NCBI GenBank assembly: GCA_001298555.1
Contig: LJCW01000220.1
Coordinates: forward strand, 1-64,000
Length of the DNA: 64,000 nucleotides
Source of the DNA: Actinobacteria bacterium OV450
GTDB lineage: Bacteria > Actinomycetota > Actinomycetes > Streptomycetales > Streptomycetaceae
Direction: 5' to 3'
Both the position numbers and the translations under genes were made by a program. Of this stretch, positions 1 to 8,575 are shown piece by piece; positions within the stretch are counted from its first letter, which is position 1, and every line of letters begins with the position of its first letter. The notes below the pieces were generated by a model. It was not told the DNA's origin, did not search any database, and was given only the letters and a program-made list of their open reading frames with translations.

Positions 1-147
1 GGGCCCCTCGGGGGGGGGCGGGGGCCGCGCCGGGCGCGCGGGCCGGGCCGCCTCCCCCATCCTGGGCGGGGGAGGCCGGCCCGCGGGTCCCCCGGTCCGC
101 CGACCCCCCCTCCCCCCCCCCCCGCCCCGCCGCACAAGGAGTACGGA

Positions 148-363
148 ATGTCCTTCGACGCCGTCGAACGCTTTCTCGCCGCCCTCGACCCGACGCACCG
201 CGAGGCCGTCGAGGGCAGGCCGCGCGCGGAGCAGGAGCGGCTCGCCGCGGCCTGGGAGGAGGAGCTGGAGCGGGACACCGACATCGACACACTGGACGAG
301 CTGTCACCCCCGGCCGCCGAGAGCGAGGCGGCGCGGCGGGTGATGGAGCGTCGGTCCGAGTAG
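148..363 (+). CDS. small acidic hypothetical protein, 71 aa
   Basis: A short soluble protein rich in Glu, Ala and Arg, with no signal peptide or membrane segment. I recognise no family. An AAGGAG ribosome site at 136-141 lies six bases before the ATG, and third codon positions are almost all G or C as in the neighbours, which supports real translation. It converges on the methyltransferase gene that ends at 425. A small hairpin at 402-417 followed by CTCCTTTTC could end its transcript. The 147 bases before it are mostly long runs of G and C and hold no gene that I can see. Confidence 0.65.
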   Translation: MSFDAVERFLAALDPTHREAVEGRPRAEQERLAAAWEEELERDTDIDTLDELSPPAAESEAARRVMERRSE

Positions 364-401
364 CCGGGCCCGTGGGCCGGGTCGCGGGCGCCGCCGCCCT
401 C

Positions 402-424
402 CCGGGGTGTCCCCCGGCTCCTTT
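402..424 (+). terminator. possible weak terminator hairpin
   Basis: CCGGGG at 402-407 pairs with CCCCGG at 412-417 around a four-base loop, followed by a short pyrimidine/T stretch. It lies between two convergent genes. The stem is short, so this is a modest prediction. Confidence 0.3.
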
Positions 425-1315
425 TCAGACGCGGTCGGCCGCGATCAGGACGTACTGGAACGAGCCGTCCTTGTAGGAGTTGATGAACGCCTCCTCGATT
501 CCGGTGACCAGGGAGGACGTGGCCCGAAGCTCCCAGTACGGCAGGGTCGCGGGGGTCAGGTCGATGACGGCCTGCGGGACGAGCCGGTTGTCGGCCATGG
601 CCCGCATGTACTCCCGGCGGGAGTGGATGTTGCACTCGAAGTGGGCGTTGATCTGGGAGACCCACTTCGAGGGCTGGCCGTAACGGGGGTTCCAGCAACC
701 GGTGATGGTCACGTAGCGGCCGCCGACGGCGAGCACGCGGGAGTGCTCGGCCATCAGGTCGTGCAGGTCGACGTACATGCTCGACTCGTTGTTCCAGGAG
801 CCTGCGGCCTGCCCGGTCTCGAACGGCATGTCGAGCATGTTGCAGACGCGGGCGCGGACCGAGTCCTCGATGCCCAGTTCACGGGCGCGCTGGTTGGCGA
901 ACTCGGCCTGCTTGGCCGACAGGGTGACGCCCTCGACCCTGCATCCGAACCGCTGGTGGGCCATGACCGACGAGCCGCCGCGGCCGCAGCCGGCGTCGAC
1001 GAGCATGTCGCCGCGGCCGATGGTGCCCAGGTGGTCCAGGAGGACGTCGGCCTGTGCCGACTCCAGCCGGTGGAGCTCGGCGATCAGCTTCTTCTCGTAT
1101 GCGCTGTCGTCGGGGTCCCCGAGGGCAGCGTGGTCGACGTCACCGATGCCGTAATGGTGGTGGTAGAGGCCGTCCACGTCGCCGAGACGCAGGTTCACCG
1201 GCCGGGCCTCGTGGTCCCAGTACCGGGCGATGTCACCCTGGTAGGGCGTCGCCGGGGCCGGGATGAACGCGGACGCGGCGGAGGCGGGGGCAAAGGTGAG
1301 ATCGGTGTTGGTCAC
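425..1315 (-). CDS. geranyl diphosphate 2-C-methyltransferase
   Basis: SAM-dependent C-methyltransferase that converts geranyl diphosphate to 2-methyl-GPP, the first committed step of 2-methylisoborneol synthesis. The 296-residue protein has the SAM-binding glycine-rich motif VDAGCGRGG at about residues 106-114, and the whole chain reads like the known Streptomyces GPP methyltransferases. The start is GTG at 1315, sixteen bases after the cyclase stop, so the two genes are almost certainly co-transcribed. It is the last gene of the shell/cyclase/methyltransferase operon. The order matches SCO7699-SCO7700-SCO7701 of S. coelicolor, from memory. No key residue appears to be missing. Confidence 0.95.
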   Translation of the reverse strand: MTNTDLTFAPASAASAFIPAPATPYQGDIARYWDHEARPVNLRLGDVDGLYHHHYGIGDVDHAALGDPDDSAYEKKLIAELHRLESAQADVLLDHLGTIGRGDMLVDAGCGRGGSSVMAHQRFGCRVEGVTLSAKQAEFANQRARELGIEDSVRARVCNMLDMPFETGQAAGSWNNESSMYVDLHDLMAEHSRVLAVGGRYVTITGCWNPRYGQPSKWVSQINAHFECNIHSRREYMRAMADNRLVPQAVIDLTPATLPYWELRATSSLVTGIEEAFINSYKDGSFQYVLIAADRV

Positions 1316-1330
1316 GTGTAGATCCGTTCG

Positions 1331-2701
1331 TTACCAGAAGTCGGGAAGGCTGTAGCGGTAGGTATTGGTCTGGTGCCAGTAGTGGTTGCCGTCGACCCAC
1401 GCGGCCACGCCCCGCAGGAAGCGCAGGACGTTCGGGACGGGGCAGGCGGCTGCCAGGTCGGCGGCCGCGGCCTCGAAGGAGCGCATGAGGTCGTTGTGGA
1501 CCTCGACCGCCTTCAGGTAGGCCTCGCGGACCGAGCCCCCCTCGCGTTCGGCGAGCACCACGGGCAGGTTCAAGTGCCGGCCGGGGCTGGCGAGTTCCTT
1601 GGTGTAGGAGTAAAGGTCGTTGACGATGGTGGTGGCGTTCCCGGCGAGCGCGATGACCCTCTGCATGGCGGGCTGGGCGTGCAGGTCCGCCGGCAGTTCG
1701 TAGCCGCCCACGGTGTCGGTGATGGTGGGGCAGGGGCGGAAGTTGTTGAACTGCCGCATCGCCAGGTACTCCCACACCTCCGGGACGTAGTCCGTCTCGG
1801 CCCAGGCCGCCTCGGCGAGGTAGCCCAGGTGGAGCCGGGCCATGTCATGGCGGAACCGGTCGGCCTGCGAGGGGGTGGCCCCCTGGAGCAGGTACTCCAT
1901 GGCCGAGCGGTACGCACGCCGCGGGGCGTCCGACTGGAGCGACTGCGCCCACTGCGGCGCGTAGTCCGTGGTGGTGTGGAGCGGGTCCAGAGCGGTGTGC
2001 GCCAGCAGCAGGCGCCCGCCGAGGCCGACGGGCGAACCGCCGTGGTCCTCGCAGTAGCAGTCGTCGACCACGTTCTCGGCGACCATCAGCCGCGCGGCGA
2101 TCATGAGGTGGTCGACGGAGGGGGCGTCCGGGTGGCAGGCGACCATGTAGCGGCCGATGGAGAAGCCGTCGAACTGGTCCTCCCACTCCGGCGGGTAGAG
2201 CTCGACCTCGTCCACCGCCCATGTCTTGATCCTGCTGCCGATCTCCTCCACCCGTACGGGGTCCGGTTCCGGTACGGGGTGGTGGTAGAGGCCGGGGATC
2301 GGCCGGCCGGCCGCCGAGGGCTCCGGCGGCGCGGGCGGCTCCCCGCGCCGGGCCGGGTGCAGTGCCACCGTGCCCAGACCGCTGGGGCCGCGCAGGATCC
2401 GCTCCAGGGCGGCATTCACCGCCCGTTCCGGGACCGCCGGGCCCTCCACGGCCACGCGGGCCGCGGGCGCGGCGGCCCCGGCCGGGGCGGTGACCGCCGG
2501 CTCCGCCGGGAGGACCGCAGGCCCCGAAGGGAGGACCGGGCCGACGGGGAGGACCGGCGGCCCGGCCGGGAGGACCTGCGGGCGAGCGGCGGGGGCGGGC
2601 GGGGCGACGGCCTCGACGCCGCGGCCGTGACCGTGGGCCCCGGAACGGGCCGCGGCGGCGGGCAGGCCCGACTGCAGAGGGGAAGGCCCGGGGTCGGGCA
2701 T
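1331..2701 (-). CDS. 2-methylisoborneol synthase (class I terpene cyclase)
   Basis: Cyclises 2-methyl-GPP to 2-methylisoborneol. The start at 2701 is chosen because AAGGAG precedes it, giving 456 residues. The first 130 or so residues are low-complexity Pro/Ala/Gly with a VLPxGP-type repeat at about 43-70, then a short conserved-looking stretch GPSGLGTVALHP at 105-116. The catalytic cyclase follows. The Mg-binding DDCYCEDH is at about 213-220 and the NSE-type triad NDLYSYTKE at about 361-369, both as in known 2-MIB synthases. In family 2B encapsulin systems the disordered N-terminus of this enzyme is the cargo-loading region, and the adjacent gene encodes the shell. Middle gene of the operon. 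Confidence 0.96.
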   Translation of the reverse strand: MPDPGPSPLQSGLPAAAARSGAHGHGRGVEAVAPPAPAARPQVLPAGPPVLPVGPVLPSGPAVLPAEPAVTAPAGAAAPAARVAVEGPAVPERAVNAALERILRGPSGLGTVALHPARRGEPPAPPEPSAAGRPIPGLYHHPVPEPDPVRVEEIGSRIKTWAVDEVELYPPEWEDQFDGFSIGRYMVACHPDAPSVDHLMIAARLMVAENVVDDCYCEDHGGSPVGLGGRLLLAHTALDPLHTTTDYAPQWAQSLQSDAPRRAYRSAMEYLLQGATPSQADRFRHDMARLHLGYLAEAAWAETDYVPEVWEYLAMRQFNNFRPCPTITDTVGGYELPADLHAQPAMQRVIALAGNATTIVNDLYSYTKELASPGRHLNLPVVLAEREGGSVREAYLKAVEVHNDLMRSFEAAAADLAAACPVPNVLRFLRGVAAWVDGNHYWHQTNTYRYSLPDFW

Positions 2702-2825
2702 CCGTGACTCCTTGGTGAGGTGGTTGGCTGTCCCGGATCCCGGGCAGGACCGGCCGGCCCGGGACGCGGGGTCCCGGGCTTCACGGCCGTCGGGCAGGTC
2801 CTCCGGGAGGACGCGGGGAGGGCCC

Positions 2826-4238
2826 TCAGTCGTGCCTGCGGGCGATCTGGACGTTCTCCAGCACGCCGAGGGCATCGGGCACCAGGATGGCGGCGGAGTA
2901 GTACGTGGAGACCAGGTAGGAGATGATCGACCGCTCGTCGATGCCCATGAACCGCACCGACAGGCCCGGCTCGTACTCCTCCGGCAGACCGGTCTGGCGC
3001 AGGCCGATGACGCCCTGGTTGTCCTCGCCGGTACGCATCACGAGGATCGAGCTCGTGTTCTCCTTGCTGATGGGGATCTTGTTGCACGGCAGGATCGGCA
3101 CGCCGCGCCAGGCCGGGACCTGCTGTCCGCCGAGGTCGACGTGGTCCGGGTACAGACCGCGGGCGTTGAACTCGCGCCCGATCGCCGCGATCGTCTTGGG
3201 GTGGGCGAGGAAGAGCTTGGAGCCGCGGCGGCGGCACAGCAGCTCGTCGAGGTCGTCCGGGGTGGGCGGGCCGGAGTGGGTCTGGATCCGCTGCTTGAAG
3301 GCGGCGTTGTGGAGCAGACCGAACTCACGGTTGTTGATCAGCTCGTGCTCCTGGCGCTCGCGCAGCGCCTCGATGGTGAGCCTGAGCTGCTCCTCGGTCT
3401 GGTTCATCGGCTCGTTGTAGAGGTCGGCGACCCTGGTGTGCACCCGCAGCACGGTCTGCGCGATGGAGAGTTCGTACTCGCGCGGGTTGAGCTCGTAGTC
3501 GACGAAGGTGCCGGGCAGCTCCGGCTCGCCGGTGTGGCCGGCCGACATCGCGATCTCGGCCTCGCCGTGCTTGTTCTGCCGCTGGTGCGGCAGCGAGCCG
3601 AACTGCTGGACGTGGGCCTGCAGGTGCGGCGCCGAGGACAGCACGGAGGCGAAATCGGAGCGGGAGAGGGTGAGCAGGGTGCCGGCGGTGGCCGCGGTGG
3701 CGGTGAAGTCCCAGCCTCCGGCCCCGTCGAGCAGGGCGTGCTCGCCGAACCGGTCACCGTCCGCGAGCACGGCGACGGCGACCTCGTCACCGTACTTGCC
3801 GACGGAGGTCTGGTTGACCCGGCCGTGCGCGATCATGTGGATCTCGTTCGCGGGGGTGCCGCGTTCGACCAGGACCTCACCGGCACGGAAGTCGCGCTGG
3901 ACGCACCGGCCGGCGAGCGCGGTCAGCACCTCCACGTCGTCGAAGCCGCGGAGCATGGCGAGTTCGCCGAGCTCGCGCGGGATCACCCGGACGTGGGCCC
4001 CGTCCTGGACGAACTCGATGCGGCCGTCGCCGACGGTGTACGTGAGCCGGCGGTTCACCCGGTAGGTGCCGCCCTTGGTCTCCACCCAGGGGAGCATCCT
4101 GAGCAGCCAGCGGGAGGTGATCTCCTGCATCTGCGGGGCGGACTTGGTCGTGGTGGCGAGGTTGCGGGCAGCCGCCGTACCCAGGCTGGTCTGCCGGGGC
4201 GCCTCGAGCTGCGCCTCCGGGCTGGTGTCCACGGTCAT
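2826..4238 (-). CDS. eshA: EshA-type family 2B encapsulin shell protein with cyclic-nucleotide-binding domain
   Basis: Predicted capsid protomer of a protein nanocompartment, 470 residues. The N-terminal part and the C-terminal half are the HK97-like shell fold of the EshA/SrpI family. A cyclic-nucleotide-binding (Crp-like) domain is inserted near residues 90-210 ([25 protein letters not shown]). The canonical Arg of the cAMP phosphate-binding cassette is not seen after FGEHALL, where WDFTATA occurs, so ligand binding is uncertain. The start at 4238 has GAAGGAG upstream; longer frames back to 4355 lack such a site. It is the first gene of the operon, so shell and terpene-cyclase cargo are made together. 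EshA homologues were first reported in streptomycete growth and antibiotic regulation. Confidence 0.93.
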   Translation of the reverse strand: MTVDTSPEAQLEAPRQTSLGTAAARNLATTTKSAPQMQEITSRWLLRMLPWVETKGGTYRVNRRLTYTVGDGRIEFVQDGAHVRVIPRELGELAMLRGFDDVEVLTALAGRCVQRDFRAGEVLVERGTPANEIHMIAHGRVNQTSVGKYGDEVAVAVLADGDRFGEHALLDGAGGWDFTATAATAGTLLTLSRSDFASVLSSAPHLQAHVQQFGSLPHQRQNKHGEAEIAMSAGHTGEPELPGTFVDYELNPREYELSIAQTVLRVHTRVADLYNEPMNQTEEQLRLTIEALRERQEHELINNREFGLLHNAAFKQRIQTHSGPPTPDDLDELLCRRRGSKLFLAHPKTIAAIGREFNARGLYPDHVDLGGQQVPAWRGVPILPCNKIPISKENTSSILVMRTGEDNQGVIGLRQTGLPEEYEPGLSVRFMGIDERSIISYLVSTYYSAAILVPDALGVLENVQIARRHD

Positions 4239-4625
4239 CGGACGGGAGCTCCTTCGTAAGGGTGGTGAGCGGAGCCTGCGGGGGCGCACGTCACCGGCGA
4301 AAGAAGAAAGAAATGGGGGCGGATATCCGGGCAATCCATCCAGATCCGGGAGCACACTAACCGTCCGTGCACGCCGTGAGCCCCTTCAGCCCTCGCCATT
4401 ACCTCGATACGGCGATCTTGTCGCGCGGGATGTTTAAGGGGCGATACATCAACTTTCGGCCTCGATCGAACACCGGTGCCCGATACCGAAGTTGACCCAG
4501 AATCAGACATTCGGCCCCGCCGCGGTCACTCCGGCGCCGGTCCCCGCTCGGGCATGCTCGTTCTCCGGCCAGCCTCCCGCCCGCCCGGGCGTGAGATCCC
4601 CGTGAGCTTGGAGCGGTGAGTCCCG
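4239..4625. other. divergent control region between eshA operon and cyclase gene
   Basis: 387 bases without a convincing gene, visibly lower in GC than the flanks. It must hold the promoters of both divergent units. It contains a long imperfect inverted repeat at 4449-4495. The minus-strand frame through 4235-4510 has no ribosome site and is discounted. Confidence 0.6.
4449..4495. promoter_or_regulatory. inverted repeat upstream of eshA operon
   Basis: TCAACTTTCGG at 4449-4459 faces CCGAAGTTGA at 4486-4495. The arms match except for one extra T, and about 26 bases separate them. Placement in the divergent control region suggests a regulator site or an RNA stem in the eshA leader. Function is inferred only from position and symmetry. 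Confidence 0.35.
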
Positions 4626-5555
4626 ATGTGCAGCAGTCCCGCGGACGCGGTCTCCCGCCAGGAGTTCGACGCGCTCTTCGCGGCGGTCCGGACCTGGGGC
4701 CGCTGGGCCCCGGCCGACCGCGGCGCCTGGAACCGGGTCACCCCGGAGCACGTACGGCGGGCCGCGGGCCTGGTCCGGTCCGGGACCGCGGTACCGCTGG
4801 GGCTGCCCTGGGACACCCGGCCCGGCCCGGACAACCCGAGGCCGGCCCTGCACCACATGACCGACCTCGGCGACGCGGAGGCCCCGGAGCCCGCCACCTA
4901 CAAGGACTTCCTCGCGGTCGACTACCACGGCAAGGCCGTGAGCCACCTGGACGCGCTGTCACACGTCGCCTACGAGGGGCGACTCTACGACGGCCGTCCG
5001 GCGCGGGAGGCCGTCGGCTCCACGGGCGCGGGGTTCGGCTCCGTGGCGGCGCTCGGCCCGCTCGTCACCAAAGGGGTGCTCCTCGACCTGCCGGCCGTCC
5101 TCGGGCTGGACTGGCTGGAGCCCGGGCATCCGGTCCGCGCGCAGGACGTCGTCGCCGCCGAGCGCGCACTGGGCGTGACGATCGACGAGGGCTGCGCGGT
5201 GCTGCTGCGCTCCGGACGGTTCCGCCGCAGCCGCGAGCTCGGCGCCTGGGACTCCGGCGCCGCGAGCGCGGGCTTCCACGTGGACGCGGTGCCGCTGCTG
5301 GCCGAGCGCGCCATCGCCCTGCTCGGCGGCGACGGGGACAGCGATCTGCGCCCCTCGCCGGTCGAAGGCGTCCACTCCCCCGTCCACACCCTCGCCGTGG
5401 CCGCCATGGGGGTGCCGCTGCTGGACAACCTGGACCTCGAAGCGCTGTCGGGGGCCTGCGCCGGGGCGGCGCGCTACGAGTTCATGATCGTCGTGGCGCC
5501 GCTGAACGTACCCGGCGGGACGGGTTCCCCGGTCGATCCGGTGGCGGTGCTCTGA
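4626..5555 (+). CDS. cyclase family protein (kynurenine formamidase-like metal hydrolase)
   Basis: A 309-residue member of the cyclase/kynurenine-formamidase-like family (PF04199). The metal-site segment DYHGKAVSHLDALSH, about residues 98-112, carries the spaced His/Asp pattern of these hydrolases. They open or close amide and lactone rings; the substrate here is not evident. There is no signal peptide, so it is cytoplasmic. It is divergent from the 2-MIB operon and is followed 108 bases later by a phosphatase gene, with no overlap to suggest a shared job. The start at 4626 has GGAG some twelve bases upstream, a weak site, so the exact start is less certain than the gene. Confidence 0.82.
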   Translation: MCSSPADAVSRQEFDALFAAVRTWGRWAPADRGAWNRVTPEHVRRAAGLVRSGTAVPLGLPWDTRPGPDNPRPALHHMTDLGDAEAPEPATYKDFLAVDYHGKAVSHLDALSHVAYEGRLYDGRPAREAVGSTGAGFGSVAALGPLVTKGVLLDLPAVLGLDWLEPGHPVRAQDVVAAERALGVTIDEGCAVLLRSGRFRRSRELGAWDSGAASAGFHVDAVPLLAERAIALLGGDGDSDLRPSPVEGVHSPVHTLAVAAMGVPLLDNLDLEALSGACAGAARYEFMIVVAPLNVPGGTGSPVDPVAVL

Positions 5556-5663
5556 TGGGGCTATTCGGATCAATGGGTAGGAATATACTCAGAAAGCACT
5601 TGCTCGGTGGGGTCGCTCCGGGGCGGCCGGGGCGCGGCGCCGAGGGCTCGGCAAGGGGAAGTG

Positions 5664-8411
5664 ATGCACATGGGGGTCACGGGAGAGCAGATCGGTCCCG
5701 CACGCTCCCGTGAGCGGTTCCTGGTGGGCGAGGCGATCGCCGACGGGGTGCGCAGCCCGATCCTGAACTCCTGGCGGCGCTGCCGGACCCTGGGCCTGTC
5801 GCCGGACCAGACCGAGCTCCCCTACCGGGACGACTTCGATCCCGACAGCCGGCTCGTCCACGCCGCCGGGCCCGTGCTGGACCAGCTGGCGTCCCGGTTC
5901 AACGGCAGCCGGATGAACGTCTGCCTCGCCGACGGGAACGGAACGGTGCTCCAGCGCCGCTTCGGGGAACCCGGTCTCGCCCGCAGCCTGCCCCCCATCC
6001 AGGCCGTCCCCGGCTTCGTCTTCGCCGAACGCTTCGCGGGCACCAACGGCATCGGCCTCGCGCTCGCCGAGCGGCGGCTCGTCAAGGTCTACGGGGCCGA
6101 GCACTTCGCCGAGCGGTCCCAGTCGAACGCCTGTTCCGCCACCCCGATCCGCGATCAGCTGAGCGGGCACATCGTGGGCGTCCTCTGCCTCGGCTACCCG
6201 CACGGTTACGAGGACCCGGCACTGGCCGTCCTGGTCCGCCGGGCCGCGCAGGGCATCGAGCGGCGCCTGATGGAGCAGCGCTCGGCGCGGGAGCGCGCCC
6301 TGCTGCGCACCTACCTGGAGGCCGGCCACCTGGCCCGCAACGGGGCGGTCGCCGCGGACGGGCCGCCGATGGGCCTGGACCGGCTCGGCGACAGCGGGCT
6401 GGACCGGAGCGACCAGACGATCCTCAAGGAGAAGGCCACCGAGCTCATCTGCTCGCCCCAGCGGGCCGCCGTCGAGGTGGCCCTGCCGCACGGGCGGGGG
6501 GTCACCCTGCTGAGCACTCCGCTCACGAGCCGCTCCGGGGTGGAGGGCGTCGTCGTCGAGGCCGTGTTCACCGGCGAGCCGCCTCCGGAGCACCACCTCG
6601 CCGTCCCCACCCGTGCCGTCCCGGCCCACGCCGGACCGCCGACCGGACCGCCGCCCCCGACGGCCCCCGGGACGGTTCAGGGGACGGCTCACGGACGGGG
6701 GCTCGTCCTGGTCGGCGAGCCGGAGGTGGGCAAGTACGCCATCGCCGCACGGCGCCGCCTGGAGCTGCTGGCCGAGGCCAGCACCCGGATCGGCACCACG
6801 CTGGACGTGACCCGCACCGCCTGGGAGCTCGCCGAGATGGCCGTTCCGCGCCTGGCCGACTACGTGACGATCGACGTGCCGGAGTCGGTGCTGCGCGGCG
6901 AGGAGTCCGCCGACCCCCGCAGCGAGCTGCACCGTGCGGTGCTCCACGGCATCCGGGACGACTGCCCCTTCTACCCCGCCGGCGAACGGGTCGAGCTGCG
7001 CGCCGCGACCCCCCACATGCGGTGTCTGGACAGCGGGCACGCCGTACTGGAACCCGATCTCAAACAGGCCGTCGGCTGGATCGACCAGGAGCCCGAGCAC
7101 GCCCGGCGGCTCCTCGCCCACAAGGTGCACTCCCTCGTCTCCGTCCCGCTCCTCGCCCGCGGCGTCCTGCTGGGCATCGCGACCTTCTACCGCTCCGAGG
7201 ACCCGGCCCCCTACGGGGACGACGACAGCCGGCTGGCCCAGGAACTCGCGGCGCGCGCCGCCCTCTGCATCGACAACGCGCGCCGCTACACCCGTGAGCA
7301 CAACCTGGCCCTGGCCCTGCAGCAGAGCCTGCTCCCGCGCAGCGTGCCCGAGCAGGGTGCCGTCGAGGTCGCCCACCGCTACCTGCCCGCCGCCTCCGGG
7401 GTGGGCGGCGACTGGTTCGACGTCATCCCCCTCTCCGGCACCCGCGTCGCCCTCCTCGTCGGTGACGTCGTCGGCCACGGTCTGCACGCGGCCGCGACCA
7501 TGGGCCGGCTGCGGACCGCCGCGCGCAACTTCGCCGAACTCGAACTGGCCCCCGACGAGCTCATGACCCACCTGGACAACCTCCTGGCGCGCCTGGACCG
7601 GGAGGAGGGCGGGGACACCGGCCCCGGCGGCACCGGCATCGCCGGCGCCACCTGCCTCTACGCCGTGTACGACCCGATCACCCGGCAGTGCACCATGGCC
7701 CGCGCCGGGCATCCGCCGCCCGCGCTGGTCCACCCCGACGGCCGGGTGACCTTCCCCGAGCTGCCCGCCGGACCACCGCTGGGACTGGGCGGGCTGCCCT
7801 TCGAGACCGCGGAGATCCAGCTCCCCGAGGGGAGCACGCTGGTGCTGTACACCGACGGGCTCGTCGAGGACCGCCACCGCGACATCGACGTGGCCCTGGA
7901 CCGGCTGGGCCGCGTCCTGGCCCGGTCGGACCGCAGCCCGGAGGAGACCTGCCGGGCGGTCATGGACGCCATGGCGCCCGAACACCCCGGGGACGACATC
8001 GCGCTGCTCGTCGCCCGCACCCGTACGGTGCCCGCGGACCGGATCGCCTCCTGGGACGTGCCCGCCGACCCCGCGGAGGTCGCCGGCGTCCGCGCCGCCG
8101 CCACCCGCCGGCTCGCCGACTGGGGGCTGGAGGAGCTCGCGTTCGCCGTCGAGCTGATGCTCAGTGAGCTGGTCACCAACGCGGTGCGCTACGGCACTGA
8201 GCCCATCCGGGTACGCCTCGTCCACGACCGCACCCTGATCTGCGAGGTCTCCGACGGCAGCAGCACCGCCCCGCACCTGCGGCGGGCGGCCAGCACGGAG
8301 GAGGGCGGGCGCGGCCTGTTCCTCGTCGCACAGCTCGCCCACGCCTGGGGCACCCGGTACACGGCCGAGGGCAAGGTCATCTGGGCCGAGTGCGCGCTGG
8401 ACGCGGCCTGA
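5664..8411 (+). CDS. GAF / SpoIIE PP2C phosphatase / HATPase multidomain regulator
   Basis: A 915-residue cytoplasmic signalling protein. The first 200 or so residues resemble the N-terminal sensory region of AcoR-type activators (ILNSWRRCRTLGLSP, then a GAF-like domain). A second GAF spans roughly 350-550. A SpoIIE-type PP2C Ser/Thr phosphatase follows, with its metal-binding motifs in GGDWFDVI and VGDVVGHGLHAAA. The C-terminus is an anti-sigma-type histidine-kinase-like ATPase (MLSELVTNAVRYG). Such proteins control partner-switching of alternative sigma factors by dephosphorylating anti-anti-sigma factors; one chain here carries both opposing modules. ATG 5664 is preferred over GTG 5607 because AAGGGG lies just upstream. 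No sigma or anti-sigma partner is adjacent. Confidence 0.88.
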   Translation: MHMGVTGEQIGPARSRERFLVGEAIADGVRSPILNSWRRCRTLGLSPDQTELPYRDDFDPDSRLVHAAGPVLDQLASRFNGSRMNVCLADGNGTVLQRRFGEPGLARSLPPIQAVPGFVFAERFAGTNGIGLALAERRLVKVYGAEHFAERSQSNACSATPIRDQLSGHIVGVLCLGYPHGYEDPALAVLVRRAAQGIERRLMEQRSARERALLRTYLEAGHLARNGAVAADGPPMGLDRLGDSGLDRSDQTILKEKATELICSPQRAAVEVALPHGRGVTLLSTPLTSRSGVEGVVVEAVFTGEPPPEHHLAVPTRAVPAHAGPPTGPPPPTAPGTVQGTAHGRGLVLVGEPEVGKYAIAARRRLELLAEASTRIGTTLDVTRTAWELAEMAVPRLADYVTIDVPESVLRGEESADPRSELHRAVLHGIRDDCPFYPAGERVELRAATPHMRCLDSGHAVLEPDLKQAVGWIDQEPEHARRLLAHKVHSLVSVPLLARGVLLGIATFYRSEDPAPYGDDDSRLAQELAARAALCIDNARRYTREHNLALALQQSLLPRSVPEQGAVEVAHRYLPAASGVGGDWFDVIPLSGTRVALLVGDVVGHGLHAAATMGRLRTAARNFAELELAPDELMTHLDNLLARLDREEGGDTGPGGTGIAGATCLYAVYDPITRQCTMARAGHPPPALVHPDGRVTFPELPAGPPLGLGGLPFETAEIQLPEGSTLVLYTDGLVEDRHRDIDVALDRLGRVLARSDRSPEETCRAVMDAMAPEHPGDDIALLVARTRTVPADRIASWDVPADPAEVAGVRAAATRRLADWGLEELAFAVELMLSELVTNAVRYGTEPIRVRLVHDRTLICEVSDGSSTAPHLRRAASTEEGGRGLFLVAQLAHAWGTRYTAEGKVIWAECALDAA

Positions 8412-8575
8412 GCCGCCCGGCGGCCCCGCCCCTCGCCCGTGTCCTCGGCCCGGGCGACTCGACCATTGCGGAATAGAAGGTGACATATCGCTCATATGCG
8501 TGCAGCCACCAGTAGCATCACCGGTGTCCCCGTCCCTTCAGGAAGAACCTCCCCAGGCGGCCCCCGGAGGAGTCC

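Noticed and set aside
1..147. Possible regulatory RNA in the G/C-run leader
   Set aside because: Only homopolymer runs; no defined stem or conserved element can be argued.
4405..4486. Three CGATAC hexamers upstream of eshA as sites of the two-component regulator
   Set aside because: Spacing is 37 and 39 bases, not helically phased, and the genes are far from the regulator; chance is sufficient.
5584..5589. TATACT as a -10 element before the phosphatase gene
   Set aside because: No matching -35 at a workable distance; the nearest candidate would give a 14-base spacer.
5589..8495. 968-codon minus-strand frame
   Set aside because: Antisense of the GAF/SpoIIE phosphatase; no domain, only Gly/Arg/Val-rich shadow sequence.
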